Assembly (NCBI RefSeq): GCF_018913465.1
Contig: NZ_JABAPM010000006.1
Coordinates: forward strand, 1 to 64,000
Source of the DNA: Arcanobacterium phocae
Lineage (GTDB): Bacteria > Actinomycetota > Actinomycetes > Actinomycetales > Actinomycetaceae
Reading direction: 5' to 3'
Length of the DNA stretch: 64,000 nt
Position numbers and translations under genes: made by a program. Positions 7,159-15,316 of the stretch are shown piece by piece; within the stretch, counting starts at the first letter, position 1, and each line of letters opens with the position of its first letter. The notes below the pieces were generated by a model. The model was not told the origin of the DNA. It made no database searches and saw only the letters and a list, made by a program, of their open reading frames with translations.

Positions 7159-8583
7159 ATGGCACTACATATATATGACTCTGCAACCCGCTCAATGCGT
7201 GAATTTACTTCGTTGACTCCTGGCAAGGCGAGCATTTATCTGTGTGGTGCTACAGTGCAGGGTTCTCCGCATATTGGACATATGCGGTCGGCCTTAGCTT
7301 TCGATGTGCTGGTTCGGTGGCTTCGTCGTTCAGGCTATGAAACGATGATGGTACGTAACGTCACTGATATTGACGATAAAATCTTGGCCAAGTCTGCCCA
7401 AGAGGGTCGCGAATACTGGGCGCACGCCTACAAGTACGAGAATGAGTTCACCCAAGCCTACGATGCATTGGGTGTTCTGCGGCCTACCTATGAGCCCCGT
7501 GCAACTGGTCATATTCCAGAGATGGTGGCTTTTATTGCGCGATTGATTGAGCGTGGGCATGCTTATGCGGGTGATCCGGGAAATGTGTATTTCGATGTTG
7601 CGTCATTGCCTGATTATGGTTCGTTAACGCGACAAACGTTGGATGATTTTGCCGACGACGACGTCGAGCCGGACAAGCGTAATCCGCGTGATTTTGCACT
7701 GTGGAAGGCGGCGAAGCCAGGGGAACCTGAAACTGCATCGTGGGAGACCCCATGGGGGCGCGGCCGGCCAGGATGGCATCTGGAATGCTCCGCGATGGCT
7801 GGAAAATATCTGGGTGAATCCTTTGACATTCACGCCGGTGGAATAGATCTGCGTTTCCCACATCATGAAAATGAGCAAGCTCAGTCCCATGCCGCTGGTT
7901 ATGGTTTCGCGCAGTATTGGATGCACAACGCTTGGGTTACTATCGATGGCGAAAAAATGAGCAAGTCACTGGGTAACTCGCTTATTGTGTCGAATATTCT
8001 GCAACAGTATCCGGCGGTTATTGTGCGGTTGGCATTGGGAACTGTGCATTACCGGTCTACTGTCGCATACTCGGAGCGTACATTAACGGAAGCTGGTGCG
8101 GTTTGGGATCGTCTTGCTGGTTTCGTGCAACGTTCGATCGATGAAGTTGGCGAAGTGTCTGCTGAGGATGTTGCTGGGGTTGGATTGGCTGATCTGCCGG
8201 AACAATTTGTCGATGCTATGGACGATGATCTCAACGTATCGGCTGCGCTCGCGGTAATTCATGAGCATGTTACGTCCGGCAATAATGCGTTAGCTGCGGG
8301 TGAAGACACAGAAGCTCGCCGGGAACAGTTGCTCGTTCGTGCTATGCTCGATGTTCTTGGCCTAGATCCGTGTGCATCGCCGTGGCGGGAGAAGAATTCC
8401 ACCGGGGCACAGTATTACGAAGCACTTGATGCACTCGTACACACTATCTTGGCTGATCGCGCAGCAGCTCGTGCGGCAAAAGATTGGGCACGGGCGGACT
8501 CCTTGCGTGATTCGCTACAAGCAGCGGGGATTCATGTGGAAGATTCGGCAGCAGGAGCTCGCTGGAAGATCGGAGATAAATGA
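7159..8583 (+). CDS. cysS: Cysteinyl-tRNA synthetase
   Basis: Charges tRNA-Cys. Class I signatures are HIGH at residues 38-41 and KMSKS at 266-270. The active-site zinc ligands that select cysteine are C29, C210, H235 and E239 (in the FPHHENE motif). The 474 residues include the DALR-type helical domain after about 340, which separates it from the shorter mycothiol ligase MshC. It overlaps the following methyltransferase gene by four bases (ATGA), so the two are translationally coupled. There is no convincing Shine-Dalgarno; a TAAAAT box lies about 80 bases upstream. Confidence 0.95.
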   Translation: MALHIYDSATRSMREFTSLTPGKASIYLCGATVQGSPHIGHMRSALAFDVLVRWLRRSGYETMMVRNVTDIDDKILAKSAQEGREYWAHAYKYENEFTQAYDALGVLRPTYEPRATGHIPEMVAFIARLIERGHAYAGDPGNVYFDVASLPDYGSLTRQTLDDFADDDVEPDKRNPRDFALWKAAKPGEPETASWETPWGRGRPGWHLECSAMAGKYLGESFDIHAGGIDLRFPHHENEQAQSHAAGYGFAQYWMHNAWVTIDGEKMSKSLGNSLIVSNILQQYPAVIVRLALGTVHYRSTVAYSERTLTEAGAVWDRLAGFVQRSIDEVGEVSAEDVAGVGLADLPEQFVDAMDDDLNVSAALAVIHEHVTSGNNALAAGEDTEARREQLLVRAMLDVLGLDPCASPWREKNSTGAQYYEALDALVHTILADRAAARAAKDWARADSLRDSLQAAGIHVEDSAAGARWKIGDK

Positions 8584-9566
8584 TGGCAGGTCATTTCGGG
8601 CGTCCGGGTGCGGTACGTAAAGGCGTTAAAAAAGGCGGCAAGGTTGGCTCTGGTGGTCAGCGTCGGCGGGGCCTAGAAGGCAAGGGCCCAACGCCGAAAG
8701 CAGAGGATCGCACATACCATCCAGCGCACAAGAAGAAAGTCGCGCGTGAAGCTGCGATTGTTAAAGCTGCAGGACCAAAATTACGCGGTCATTTGCATAC
8801 ACCAGAGGGGTTCGAGCTGGTATCTGGCCGTAATCCGGTGGTAGAGATAGTCACCTCTGGAATTCCATTTAGTCGAGTTTTTGTTGTTGGCTCGTTAGCT
8901 AATGATGATCGCGTTGCTACGGTTTTACAGAAGGCAACCGAGTCGGGTGCTGATCTTATTGAAGTAACTCGCCAAGAACTCGACAAAATGACTGATGGAC
9001 AGGTTCATCAGGGCATCGCGATTGAGATTCCGCCATACGAATATGTTGATATTGACGAATTGGTAGCGTTGGGTGCAGATCATCTCGAACCGGGGCTAAT
9101 CGTAGCCTTGGACTCGGTAACTGATCCGCATAACCTAGGTGCAGCTATGCGATCGGCGTCAGCTTTCCGGGCAGACGGTGTTCTTATTCCTGAGCGGCGC
9201 AGTGCTGGAGTCAATGCGACGGTTTGGAAGGTTTCTGCCGGAGCGGCAGCACGTGTACCAGTAGCACGTGAAACTAACCTTGTGCGAGCGTTAGAGTACC
9301 TGAAAGAACACGGTTATTTCGTCGTCGGCCTGGCCGGTGAAGGCGATGCGCAGATTGATGCTCTTGACATGGCAGATGTGCCCGTCGTCGTTGTTACGGG
9401 ATCAGAAGGAAAAGGTCTATCCCGCCTTGTTCGTGACACGTGTGATGTGATCGCATCTATTCCTATCGCTTCGGAAATGGAGTCCCTCAACGCAGCGGTA
9501 GCTACGGGAATTGCGCTATACCAACTAGACGTCAACCGCAGAAAATTCCACCAAAAGAAGGCCTAA
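8580..9566 (+). CDS. rlmB: 23S rRNA 2'-O-methyltransferase, RlmB/TrmH (SpoU) family
   Basis: A 328-residue SPOUT methyltransferase. A basic, glycine-rich N-terminal extension of about 75 residues precedes the RNA-binding substrate domain ([12 protein letters not shown]). The knotted SAM-binding domain has the three SpoU motifs: [27 protein letters not shown] and [15 protein letters not shown]. By family it methylates G2251 (E. coli numbering) of 23S rRNA. Two in-frame ATG codons are adjacent (8580 and 8583); the second has slightly better spacing from GGAG. The cysS-rlmB order is conserved in Actinobacteria. Confidence 0.92.
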   Translation: MMAGHFGRPGAVRKGVKKGGKVGSGGQRRRGLEGKGPTPKAEDRTYHPAHKKKVAREAAIVKAAGPKLRGHLHTPEGFELVSGRNPVVEIVTSGIPFSRVFVVGSLANDDRVATVLQKATESGADLIEVTRQELDKMTDGQVHQGIAIEIPPYEYVDIDELVALGADHLEPGLIVALDSVTDPHNLGAAMRSASAFRADGVLIPERRSAGVNATVWKVSAGAAARVPVARETNLVRALEYLKEHGYFVVGLAGEGDAQIDALDMADVPVVVVTGSEGKGLSRLVRDTCDVIASIPIASEMESLNAAVATGIALYQLDVNRRKFHQKKA

Positions 9567-9568
9567 TC

Positions 9569-10855
9569 ATGACATCATGGAGATCCGTTCGCGGGCATAT
9601 CGACATTCTTGACCCGTATTTGACCACTCCGGAACTGGTGGCAGAATTCTTTGCTGCTCAACAGATTTTGGGTCGAGGTCAGCAGGTGAGTGATGGCTAT
9701 GATTTTGAAGTGGCAATCAGTGGACGGCGTCGCCGTGTTGCAATGCTCGATGATGCCGGGACAGTTATCCGCGGTTTGGCAGTAAGCGATCTTCTTGTAG
9801 AAATGCAAGACAAGCTTCGCAAAGTTGCAGTGGAACTCGACGGCGAAGTGGTTCACGGCCCGTTGGACATCGGAGCAGTCGATATCGACGACGATATCGA
9901 CATTGATGACATTGACCTTGACAACGCCACTTCTCGATCTGAAGATGAGCTTGACGCTGGTATTTACGGGGCTAAGCTCCCCGATTTTGATAGTGGCCCC
10001 ATGATGCTCATGACGGATATGACGATGGCAGAAGTCCCCGGCATGGCTAGTACGTCCCAGTCGCCGATCGCAATATCGAAACTTGGGTCAATGCGGGTTT
10101 TAGTTTCGGAAGGCTCACTGCTCAGTTACCGCAAGGTATTCCCGCGTCCGAACTATGTTATGGCGTTAGCTACTAGTACCCAGAGTCAATCTGGCCCCGT
10201 CCTGATGGTGCGCCGTGACAACATCCGCTTGGTGTGGGACTGGAGCGGTGAAATGCCGATGTTTGACTGGATCAACGAAGGTACAATAGAACACGAATTT
10301 GTGAGCGATGAGCTAGGAGCCGGTGCGATTGCCCGGTTAGCAATTGCTGATCTGGTGAACGTGAAATTCAGCCAAATGCGTCAGGCTTTATTGGTGGAAC
10401 CACGAGCTGCCGTGCGATCATTAGTGCGAGTTCTCGGGTTGCCATCCGAAATTGCTGACGTACTTGCCGAAAAAAGTACTCTTTCTGCAATTCCATCAGC
10501 ACAAGTGGTGTCGCCCCAAGAATGGTCATTTGAAGATGTACTGGCATGGGAGTTTGCTGGCGAAGGGCTCATTGAACCATCACTCATGCGGGCGGTTAAC
10601 AAGGTTTATATTGATCGGCCATGGCTGGTGGCTGTCGGGTCAGCAATGCAGGCGGCTCTGGGCGGAGCATTGTTGGCTACCGCTTACCACCGACATAACC
10701 GTGGAATCGGAGCAAAAACGCTCACGGCGATTGGCTCAGGAGTACTACTTAGTGCTTTTTCGCGAATCGGTACAACAACTTATATGCGTAGCATTGTTGA
10801 TCGCAAACAGACTGAGATCGAAACGTGGCGCAATATGCGCAATTGGCAGAGCTGA
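9569..10855 (+). CDS. Unrecognised 428-residue protein with acidic repeat and C-terminal hydrophobic segment
   Basis: I do not recognise the family. The first ~95 residues are mixed alpha/beta. Residues ~105-123 are an Asp/Ile repeat (DIGAVDIDDDIDIDDIDLDN) that looks like a flexible acidic linker. Residues ~165-330 form a beta-rich region (MRVLVSEGSLLSYRKVF, MVRRDNIRLVWDWSGE) and a helical part. A hydrophobic stretch near 355-400 (AVGSAMQAALGGALLATAY, AIGSGVLLSAFSRIG) may be membrane-associated. The start has AGAAGG seven bases upstream. It begins three bases after rlmB and is followed by an ASCH gene 15 bases on, so it belongs to the cysS operon. No catalytic motif is evident. Confidence 0.75.
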   Translation: MTSWRSVRGHIDILDPYLTTPELVAEFFAAQQILGRGQQVSDGYDFEVAISGRRRRVAMLDDAGTVIRGLAVSDLLVEMQDKLRKVAVELDGEVVHGPLDIGAVDIDDDIDIDDIDLDNATSRSEDELDAGIYGAKLPDFDSGPMMLMTDMTMAEVPGMASTSQSPIAISKLGSMRVLVSEGSLLSYRKVFPRPNYVMALATSTQSQSGPVLMVRRDNIRLVWDWSGEMPMFDWINEGTIEHEFVSDELGAGAIARLAIADLVNVKFSQMRQALLVEPRAAVRSLVRVLGLPSEIADVLAEKSTLSAIPSAQVVSPQEWSFEDVLAWEFAGEGLIEPSLMRAVNKVYIDRPWLVAVGSAMQAALGGALLATAYHRHNRGIGAKTLTAIGSGVLLSAFSRIGTTTYMRSIVDRKQTEIETWRNMRNWQS

Positions 10856-10870
10856 AAAATTAGGAGAATC

Positions 10871-11395
10871 ATGTTCGTTCCAGAACCACAGGCAGCAGAA
10901 CTAACAGCCTTTTGGACTCGTGCAAAAACCCGATCAAAATTGGCCGAAATGCCTGGTGTTATGGGGATGACGGACGTGGTAGCGGTAGAGCCGCCGGCAT
11001 TCGCATTTGGCGACGGGACACGTGAGCTTGCAAGCCAGCTTGCTCACCTTGTTGTCTCTGGCGTTAAAACTGCTACCTCCAGTTATGCGCCGGTTTATGA
11101 TGTCAATGATGAGCCATATCCACGCGTTGGCGATCTAGCAATTTTATTAGATGGTGATGCGCACCCAATAGCTTTACTGCGGAATTGCAAAGTAGAGATC
11201 GTTCCATTTAATGAGATCGATACTGATATTGCGCAGGCAGAAGGAGAAGGTCCGCTAACACAATGGATCGCGGATCACACTCGTATTTTTACTACTGATG
11301 CCCACGATTCAGGGCTAGAATTCAACGAAAAAGCATCTGTCATCGTGGAGTATTTTGATGTGATGTATCGGGTAGATACTGACATTGCCCAGTAA
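10871..11395 (+). CDS. ASCH-domain protein
   Basis: A 174-residue protein with an ASCH (PUA-like, RNA-binding) fold. Seen motifs are FAFGDGTRELASQLAHLVVSG, VKTATSS, YPRVGDLAILLDGDAHPIALL and, near 125, AEGEGPLTQWIADH. These match the FGD, GxKtAT and EGEG...W..H signature of the family. Such proteins are proposed to bind RNA or nucleotide derivatives; a few have esterase activity. The start is supported by AGGAG four bases upstream. It is last in the cysS-rlmB-hypothetical operon, which gives an RNA-related setting. Confidence 0.85.
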   Translation: MFVPEPQAAELTAFWTRAKTRSKLAEMPGVMGMTDVVAVEPPAFAFGDGTRELASQLAHLVVSGVKTATSSYAPVYDVNDEPYPRVGDLAILLDGDAHPIALLRNCKVEIVPFNEIDTDIAQAEGEGPLTQWIADHTRIFTTDAHDSGLEFNEKASVIVEYFDVMYRVDTDIAQ

Positions 11396-11489
11396 GTATC
11401 CGTTAGATCACAGCCGAGGAACTTGCTATAGCTACGCTGTGCTCCGTATAGTTCTGGTCGTTTGAGTAACTTTTAACGAGGAGAATGAT

Positions 11490-12854
11490 ATGGCGCAATT
11501 ATTTACATGGAAGCTTCATGGTGATGGCACAAAAATTGCCCCCGGTGAGATTGTCCCACCGAACGAGCGTCTTTCGTGGCCTATTACGTTTGGTGTTGGC
11601 GCCCAACATATGGTGGCCATGTTTGGGGCAACGTTCCTAGTTCCACTCATCACTGGTTTCGACCCGGCAACGACATTGTTCTTCACCGGAGTTGGAACCA
11701 TTCTTTTTATCCTGATCACAGCCGGTCGGATCCCCTCGTATTTGGGATCGTCATTTGCGTTCTTGGCTCCTATCGGTGCTGTGACCGGATATGTTGCCAA
11801 CGGCGGACAACCACTCAACGACGATTTAGCCTCCTTAGCTCAAGGAGGCATTATTATGACCGGTGGCTTACTTGCATTGATCGGTATTTCTGCACACTTC
11901 GCCGGGACGCGCTGGATTGATGTGCTTATGCCACCAGTTGTTACTGGCGCAATTGTTTCGTTGATTGGTTTTAATCTTGCCCCTGCAGCTTGGAACAACG
12001 TGCAGGCGGCGCCGGTGACAGCTGTTGTCACTATTCTTGCTATTTTGCTCTCCACGGTTTTGTTGAAGGGGATTATGGGCCGACTGTCAATCCTCATCGG
12101 CGTTATTGTTGGCTATGTGACCGCCATTGTTCGCGGCGAGGTCAATTTCGATACCGTGGCTGCGGCAGATATTGTGGGCTTCCCACATTTCCGTGCTCCT
12201 TCTTTTGATATTTCCCTCTTCGCGCTGTTTATCCCGGTGGTTTTGGTGCTCGTTGCGGAAAACGTTGGCCACGTGAAGTCGGTTTCGGCGATGACCGGAG
12301 AAAACCTTGATAAGTACACCGGGCGTGCATTATTCGCTGACGGTGTGGCAACGATGGTTGCGGGATCTGGTGGCGGTTCAGCGACGACGACGTATGCGGA
12401 AAATATTGGTGTCATGGCCGCAACTCGTATCTATTCAACCGTGGCTTATCTGGTGGCTGCTGGTTTTGCTTTGTGTCTATCGATGCTGCCGAAATTCGGT
12501 GCAGCCATCGCGTCGATTCCGCCTGGGGTTTTGGGCGGAGCTGCGACAGTCCTCTATGGCATGATCGGAATGTTGGGAATCCGTATCTGGGTACAGAACA
12601 AGGTAGATTTTTCAGACCCAGTAAATCTGAATACGGCTGCGGTTGCTATGGTTATGGCCATTGCTAATTACACATTGTATGTGGGTGAGCTAGAGTTCTC
12701 CGGGATCGCCTTGGGTTCCTTCGGGGCAATCATTATCTATCACGTTATGCGAGCGCTCTCGAAGTGGCGTGGTACCACTATTGAACCAGCAACACCAGCA
12801 TCAGCACCAGCCGGTGCGGAACTAGAAGACGGTGCGCTGATCCGTGAACCGTAA
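11490..12854 (+). CDS. NCS2 uracil/xanthine permease, UraA-like
   Basis: A 454-residue NCS2 transporter, probably a proton-coupled uracil importer. Motifs include GAQHMVAMFGATFLVPLITG near the N-terminus, YLGSSFAFLAPIG, VLVAENVGHVKSVSAMTG (the conserved AE(N/H)xGH helix) and ATTTYAENIGVMAATRIYS, which resembles the UraA/PyrP motif. The segment LGGAATVLYGMIGMLGIRI follows. About 14 membrane segments are expected. GAGGAG lies six bases before the start. The convergent LytR_C gene ends four bases later. Substrate specificity is inferred from motif similarity only. Confidence 0.88.
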   Translation: MAQLFTWKLHGDGTKIAPGEIVPPNERLSWPITFGVGAQHMVAMFGATFLVPLITGFDPATTLFFTGVGTILFILITAGRIPSYLGSSFAFLAPIGAVTGYVANGGQPLNDDLASLAQGGIIMTGGLLALIGISAHFAGTRWIDVLMPPVVTGAIVSLIGFNLAPAAWNNVQAAPVTAVVTILAILLSTVLLKGIMGRLSILIGVIVGYVTAIVRGEVNFDTVAAADIVGFPHFRAPSFDISLFALFIPVVLVLVAENVGHVKSVSAMTGENLDKYTGRALFADGVATMVAGSGGGSATTTYAENIGVMAATRIYSTVAYLVAAGFALCLSMLPKFGAAIASIPPGVLGGAATVLYGMIGMLGIRIWVQNKVDFSDPVNLNTAAVAMVMAIANYTLYVGELEFSGIALGSFGAIIIYHVMRALSKWRGTTIEPATPASAPAGAELEDGALIREP

Positions 12855-12858
12855 CTAG

Positions 12859-13431
12859 CTACTTAACTGGTTTACAACCTTCTATCGGCTCCAGTGCGGA
12901 AGTTTTTTCTTCATCGCTGGGGTCGATATTTGTACCTTTAAATGCCTTGCCAATAACAACGTCGAGAATCTCGGAGTTATTGGTTTCATCGAAATGAATT
13001 TTGGCGCCAGGAAAATACGCACGCAGAGTGTAGGCGGCGTCGACACCATTTTTTCCGGCAATGATTCGGGTGGGCTCTGATAGTGCCTTGCCTCCCCAAT
13101 TCGACGTTTCAGTGATCGTAACGCCCAGGGTTGCAAGGTCTTGACCGACTTCTCCGGCTTGGCCGCTGACCGATGTGGAGTTGTAGACGCGAGCGGTGAG
13201 AGTAGATAAGTCACGTGCTTGGATTTTCTCGGAAGGACACGGTACAACGAACACCGGCTCCGCCTTCTTCGAAAAAGATGGATTGATAGGTGCTGGAATA
13301 ACACCAACCCAAATAAGAGTTCCAAAAATGAGCAAGAATGCCATAACAGCAGAGATTGATCCAAAAATGACGGTCTGACGCTGCTGGATACGCTTGCGAT
13401 ATTCTACACGTGGATTTTCTTGAGTACTCAC
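12859..13431 (-). CDS. Membrane-anchored LytR_C-domain protein
   Basis: A 190-residue protein: ~20 cytoplasmic residues, one membrane segment (VIFGSISAVMAFLLIFGTLIWVGV, about 20-43), then an extracellular LytR_C domain (LTARVYNSTSVSGQAGEVGQDLATLGVTI and following). LytR_C domains occur at the C-terminus of LCP cell-wall ligases and as stand-alone membrane proteins such as mycobacterial VirR; no enzymatic residues are known. C70 and C186 could form a disulfide. The start is GTG without a good ribosome site. A second protein of this architecture lies at 32474-33061. Confidence 0.85.
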   Translation of the reverse strand: MSTQENPRVEYRKRIQQRQTVIFGSISAVMAFLLIFGTLIWVGVIPAPINPSFSKKAEPVFVVPCPSEKIQARDLSTLTARVYNSTSVSGQAGEVGQDLATLGVTITETSNWGGKALSEPTRIIAGKNGVDAAYTLRAYFPGAKIHFDETNNSEILDVVIGKAFKGTNIDPSDEEKTSALEPIEGCKPVK

Positions 13432-13516
13432 CTTATATAATGTAGCGCACGTTAGGGGGTCTGAGCGAGCTAAATATAGACGGTTGTTTCAGGTAGAATA
13501 GCTATGAGGTTGATTT

Positions 13517-14821
13517 ATGTCTAAAACTTTCCATTCATTGTCGTATCCCAACTATCGGTTATGGTTCATTTCTAACCTTGTCTCTGCTACTGCGGTGTGG
13601 ATGCAACGTGTCTGTCAAATCTGGGTAGTCCTCACCGTTCTCACTGATAACTCTGCTATTGCGGTTGGATTGGTGACGGCCTTTCAGTTTCTTCCTCAAA
13701 TGCTGCTTGGCCCATTTGGTGGTGTACTAGCCGATTGGGCGAATCGTCGTCGGCTTATTCAAATTACCCAAATAGTAGTCGCAGTTATCGGCTTGATTTT
13801 GGGGATTTTACTCGTCACTGGTTCGGCTCATCTTTACCATGTCTATATTGCGGCAGTGTTATCGGGTGCTGCGGACGCGCTTTCGTCAGCGGTGCGTAAC
13901 ACGTTTTTGTCTGAGCTGGTTCCGACATCGTCGTTGCCAAACGCGATTAGTTTGAATTCGACGTCGTTCAATATCGCGCGCCTTTTTGGTCCGGCGTTGG
14001 CTGGTGCGCTCATTGAACTGGTGGGGCCAGGTTGGGTTTTCATCCTCAATTTTGCGCTTTTCTCGGTACCGGTTCTTTCCCTGGCGATAATGAAGGCGGA
14101 GCATTTCTTCGAGCATACTCCGGTGCCTCGGCGCAAAGGTATGCTACGCGAGGGGTTTGCCTATGTGCGTACGCGTTCCGATATTTTAGCGATACTGGTC
14201 ATGATCGCAGTGGTTTCTGGGCTGGGGCTGAATTTTCAGGTCACCCAGGCACTGATGGCTACCGATGTGTATCACATGGGAGCAGGATCCTATGGTTTCT
14301 TGGGGTCTATGCTTGCGATTGGATCGTTAAGCGGCGCGTTGTTATCTGCTCGGCGTAAAGCGCCTAGATTTTCAAAGTTATTACTGTATGCGGTGGCGTT
14401 TGGCGTAATTGCGATTATTGCTTCGCTAGCTCCCACCTACACAATTTTTGCGTTGCTGATGATTCCTACCGGATTTACAATGCTGACATTCTTAATCGCA
14501 GTTAATACGCTGGTTCAGATCAGCACCCCGCCAGCATTGCGTGGTCGGGTGTTGGCGATTTATTTCGCGGTTAATCTAGGTATTACCCCGATTGGTTCGC
14601 CAGTTGTAGGCTGGATCGGCGAAGTGTGGGGACCACGCTGGTCGATTGCAATTGGCGGTATCGGTTCGATTGTGGTGGCATTAATTATTTTCGTATGGGC
14701 GAAGATGTCGTGGGACGTGCAGTTGCATTCGCGCCGTCACTGGCCGTTCGTCGATATTCATGGCCCGCGCGAACGCTACTTGAATAATAAGTTTGGTCCG
14801 ACTGACGAGGGCTTGCGTTAG
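13517..14821 (+). CDS. MFS transporter, MFS_3 (EntS-like) group
   Basis: A 434-residue permease with about 12 membrane segments. It opens FHSLSYPNYRLWFISNLVSA and carries the loop motif GGVLADWANRRRLIQ typical of MFS_3, which includes enterobactin exporter EntS and macrolide exporters. The N-(T/S)-FLSELVP and NSTSFNIARLFGPALAG segments are characteristic. The substrate cannot be inferred. It is preceded by a short divergent promoter region and followed by the tRNA-Ser terminator hairpin. Confidence 0.85.
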   Translation: MSKTFHSLSYPNYRLWFISNLVSATAVWMQRVCQIWVVLTVLTDNSAIAVGLVTAFQFLPQMLLGPFGGVLADWANRRRLIQITQIVVAVIGLILGILLVTGSAHLYHVYIAAVLSGAADALSSAVRNTFLSELVPTSSLPNAISLNSTSFNIARLFGPALAGALIELVGPGWVFILNFALFSVPVLSLAIMKAEHFFEHTPVPRRKGMLREGFAYVRTRSDILAILVMIAVVSGLGLNFQVTQALMATDVYHMGAGSYGFLGSMLAIGSLSGALLSARRKAPRFSKLLLYAVAFGVIAIIASLAPTYTIFALLMIPTGFTMLTFLIAVNTLVQISTPPALRGRVLAIYFAVNLGITPIGSPVVGWIGEVWGPRWSIAIGGIGSIVVALIIFVWAKMSWDVQLHSRRHWPFVDIHGPRERYLNNKFGPTDEGLR

Positions 14822-14871
14822 TTTCCGACGGCGAGATACGCCAATATAAATAGGGAAAGCCAATATAAACA

Positions 14872-14903
14872 TTGCCCCGGACTCGTGAAATAGTCCGGGG
14901 CAA
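14872..14903 (-). terminator. Terminator hairpin downstream of tRNA-Ser
   Basis: A perfect 12-bp stem (TTGCCCCGGACT with AGTCCGGGGCAA) and 8-base loop, starting directly after the encoded CCA of the minus-strand tRNA. It may also stop transcription from the convergent MFS gene. Confidence 0.75.
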
Positions 14904-14904
14904 C

Positions 14905-14992
14905 TGGCGGAGGATGGGGGATTCGAACCCCCGAGGGCTTGCACCCAACACGCTTTCCAAGCGTGCGCCATAGGCCACTAGGCGAATCCTCC
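14905..14992 (-). tRNA. tRNA-Ser (anticodon GGA)
   Basis: The minus strand folds as a class II tRNA: acceptor GGAGGAT/ATCCTCC, D arm with TAGTGGCCTA, anticodon loop CTTGGAAAG giving GGA, a long variable arm, T arm GGGGGTTCGAATCCCCC, discriminator G and an encoded CCA. Confidence 0.96.
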
Positions 14993-15080
14993 TGAGTATC
15001 ATCGCTACTGATGTACCTGTTAATGGTATATGAAAACTATGGCTGTGCGCGAATCGGTGGCGTGTTACCTAGGCAATAGA

Positions 15081-15110
15081 TTCGCATCGAACGGAAAATT
15101 CGCGTACACT
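15081..15110 (+). promoter_or_regulatory. Possible promoter of the SRP RNA
   Basis: TTCGCA, an 18-base spacer and TACACT, with the -10 ending seven bases before the RNA stem. Weak match, placed by position. Confidence 0.4.
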
Positions 15111-15116
15111 GAAAGT

Positions 15117-15205
15117 CGACTCCTCACGTGGCGTCATCTTCGGTTAATTCCCCAGGGCAGGAATGCAGCAAGGAGGCCGGGCTCTGACGGGTGCGTGGGG
15201 AGTCC
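15117..15205 (+). ncRNA. ffs: Small bacterial signal recognition particle RNA (4.5S)
   Basis: The Ffh-binding helix 8 core is visible as CCCCAGGGCAGGAATGCAGC with a GGAA-type apical loop and AGCAAGG internal-loop strand. The ends pair (GACTCC with GGAGTC, then CACG with CGTG), and TTTTA follows as an end signal. The RNA scaffolds Ffh for cotranslational membrane targeting. tRNA-Ser, SRP RNA and dnaX adjacency is conserved in many Gram-positives. Boundaries are within a few bases. Confidence 0.9.
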
Positions 15206-15316
15206 TTTTATGCCTGCTTTTATTGTAAATTTTTAGCTTTAGTGCTGGGCGTGGATACTGATTGTTTTCCACAGGATGTATCCATGACAAGTCAGGTGTG
15301 GGAGGGGTCGAGTAAG

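Noticed and set aside
7159-8583. Mycothiol ligase MshC instead of CysS
   Set aside because: Length of 474 with the C-terminal tRNA-binding helical domain, plus the rlmB neighbour, fits CysS.
15191-15316. N-terminal extension of DnaX
   Set aside because: It would start inside the SRP RNA; conserved DnaX sequence and a ribosome site begin at 15317.
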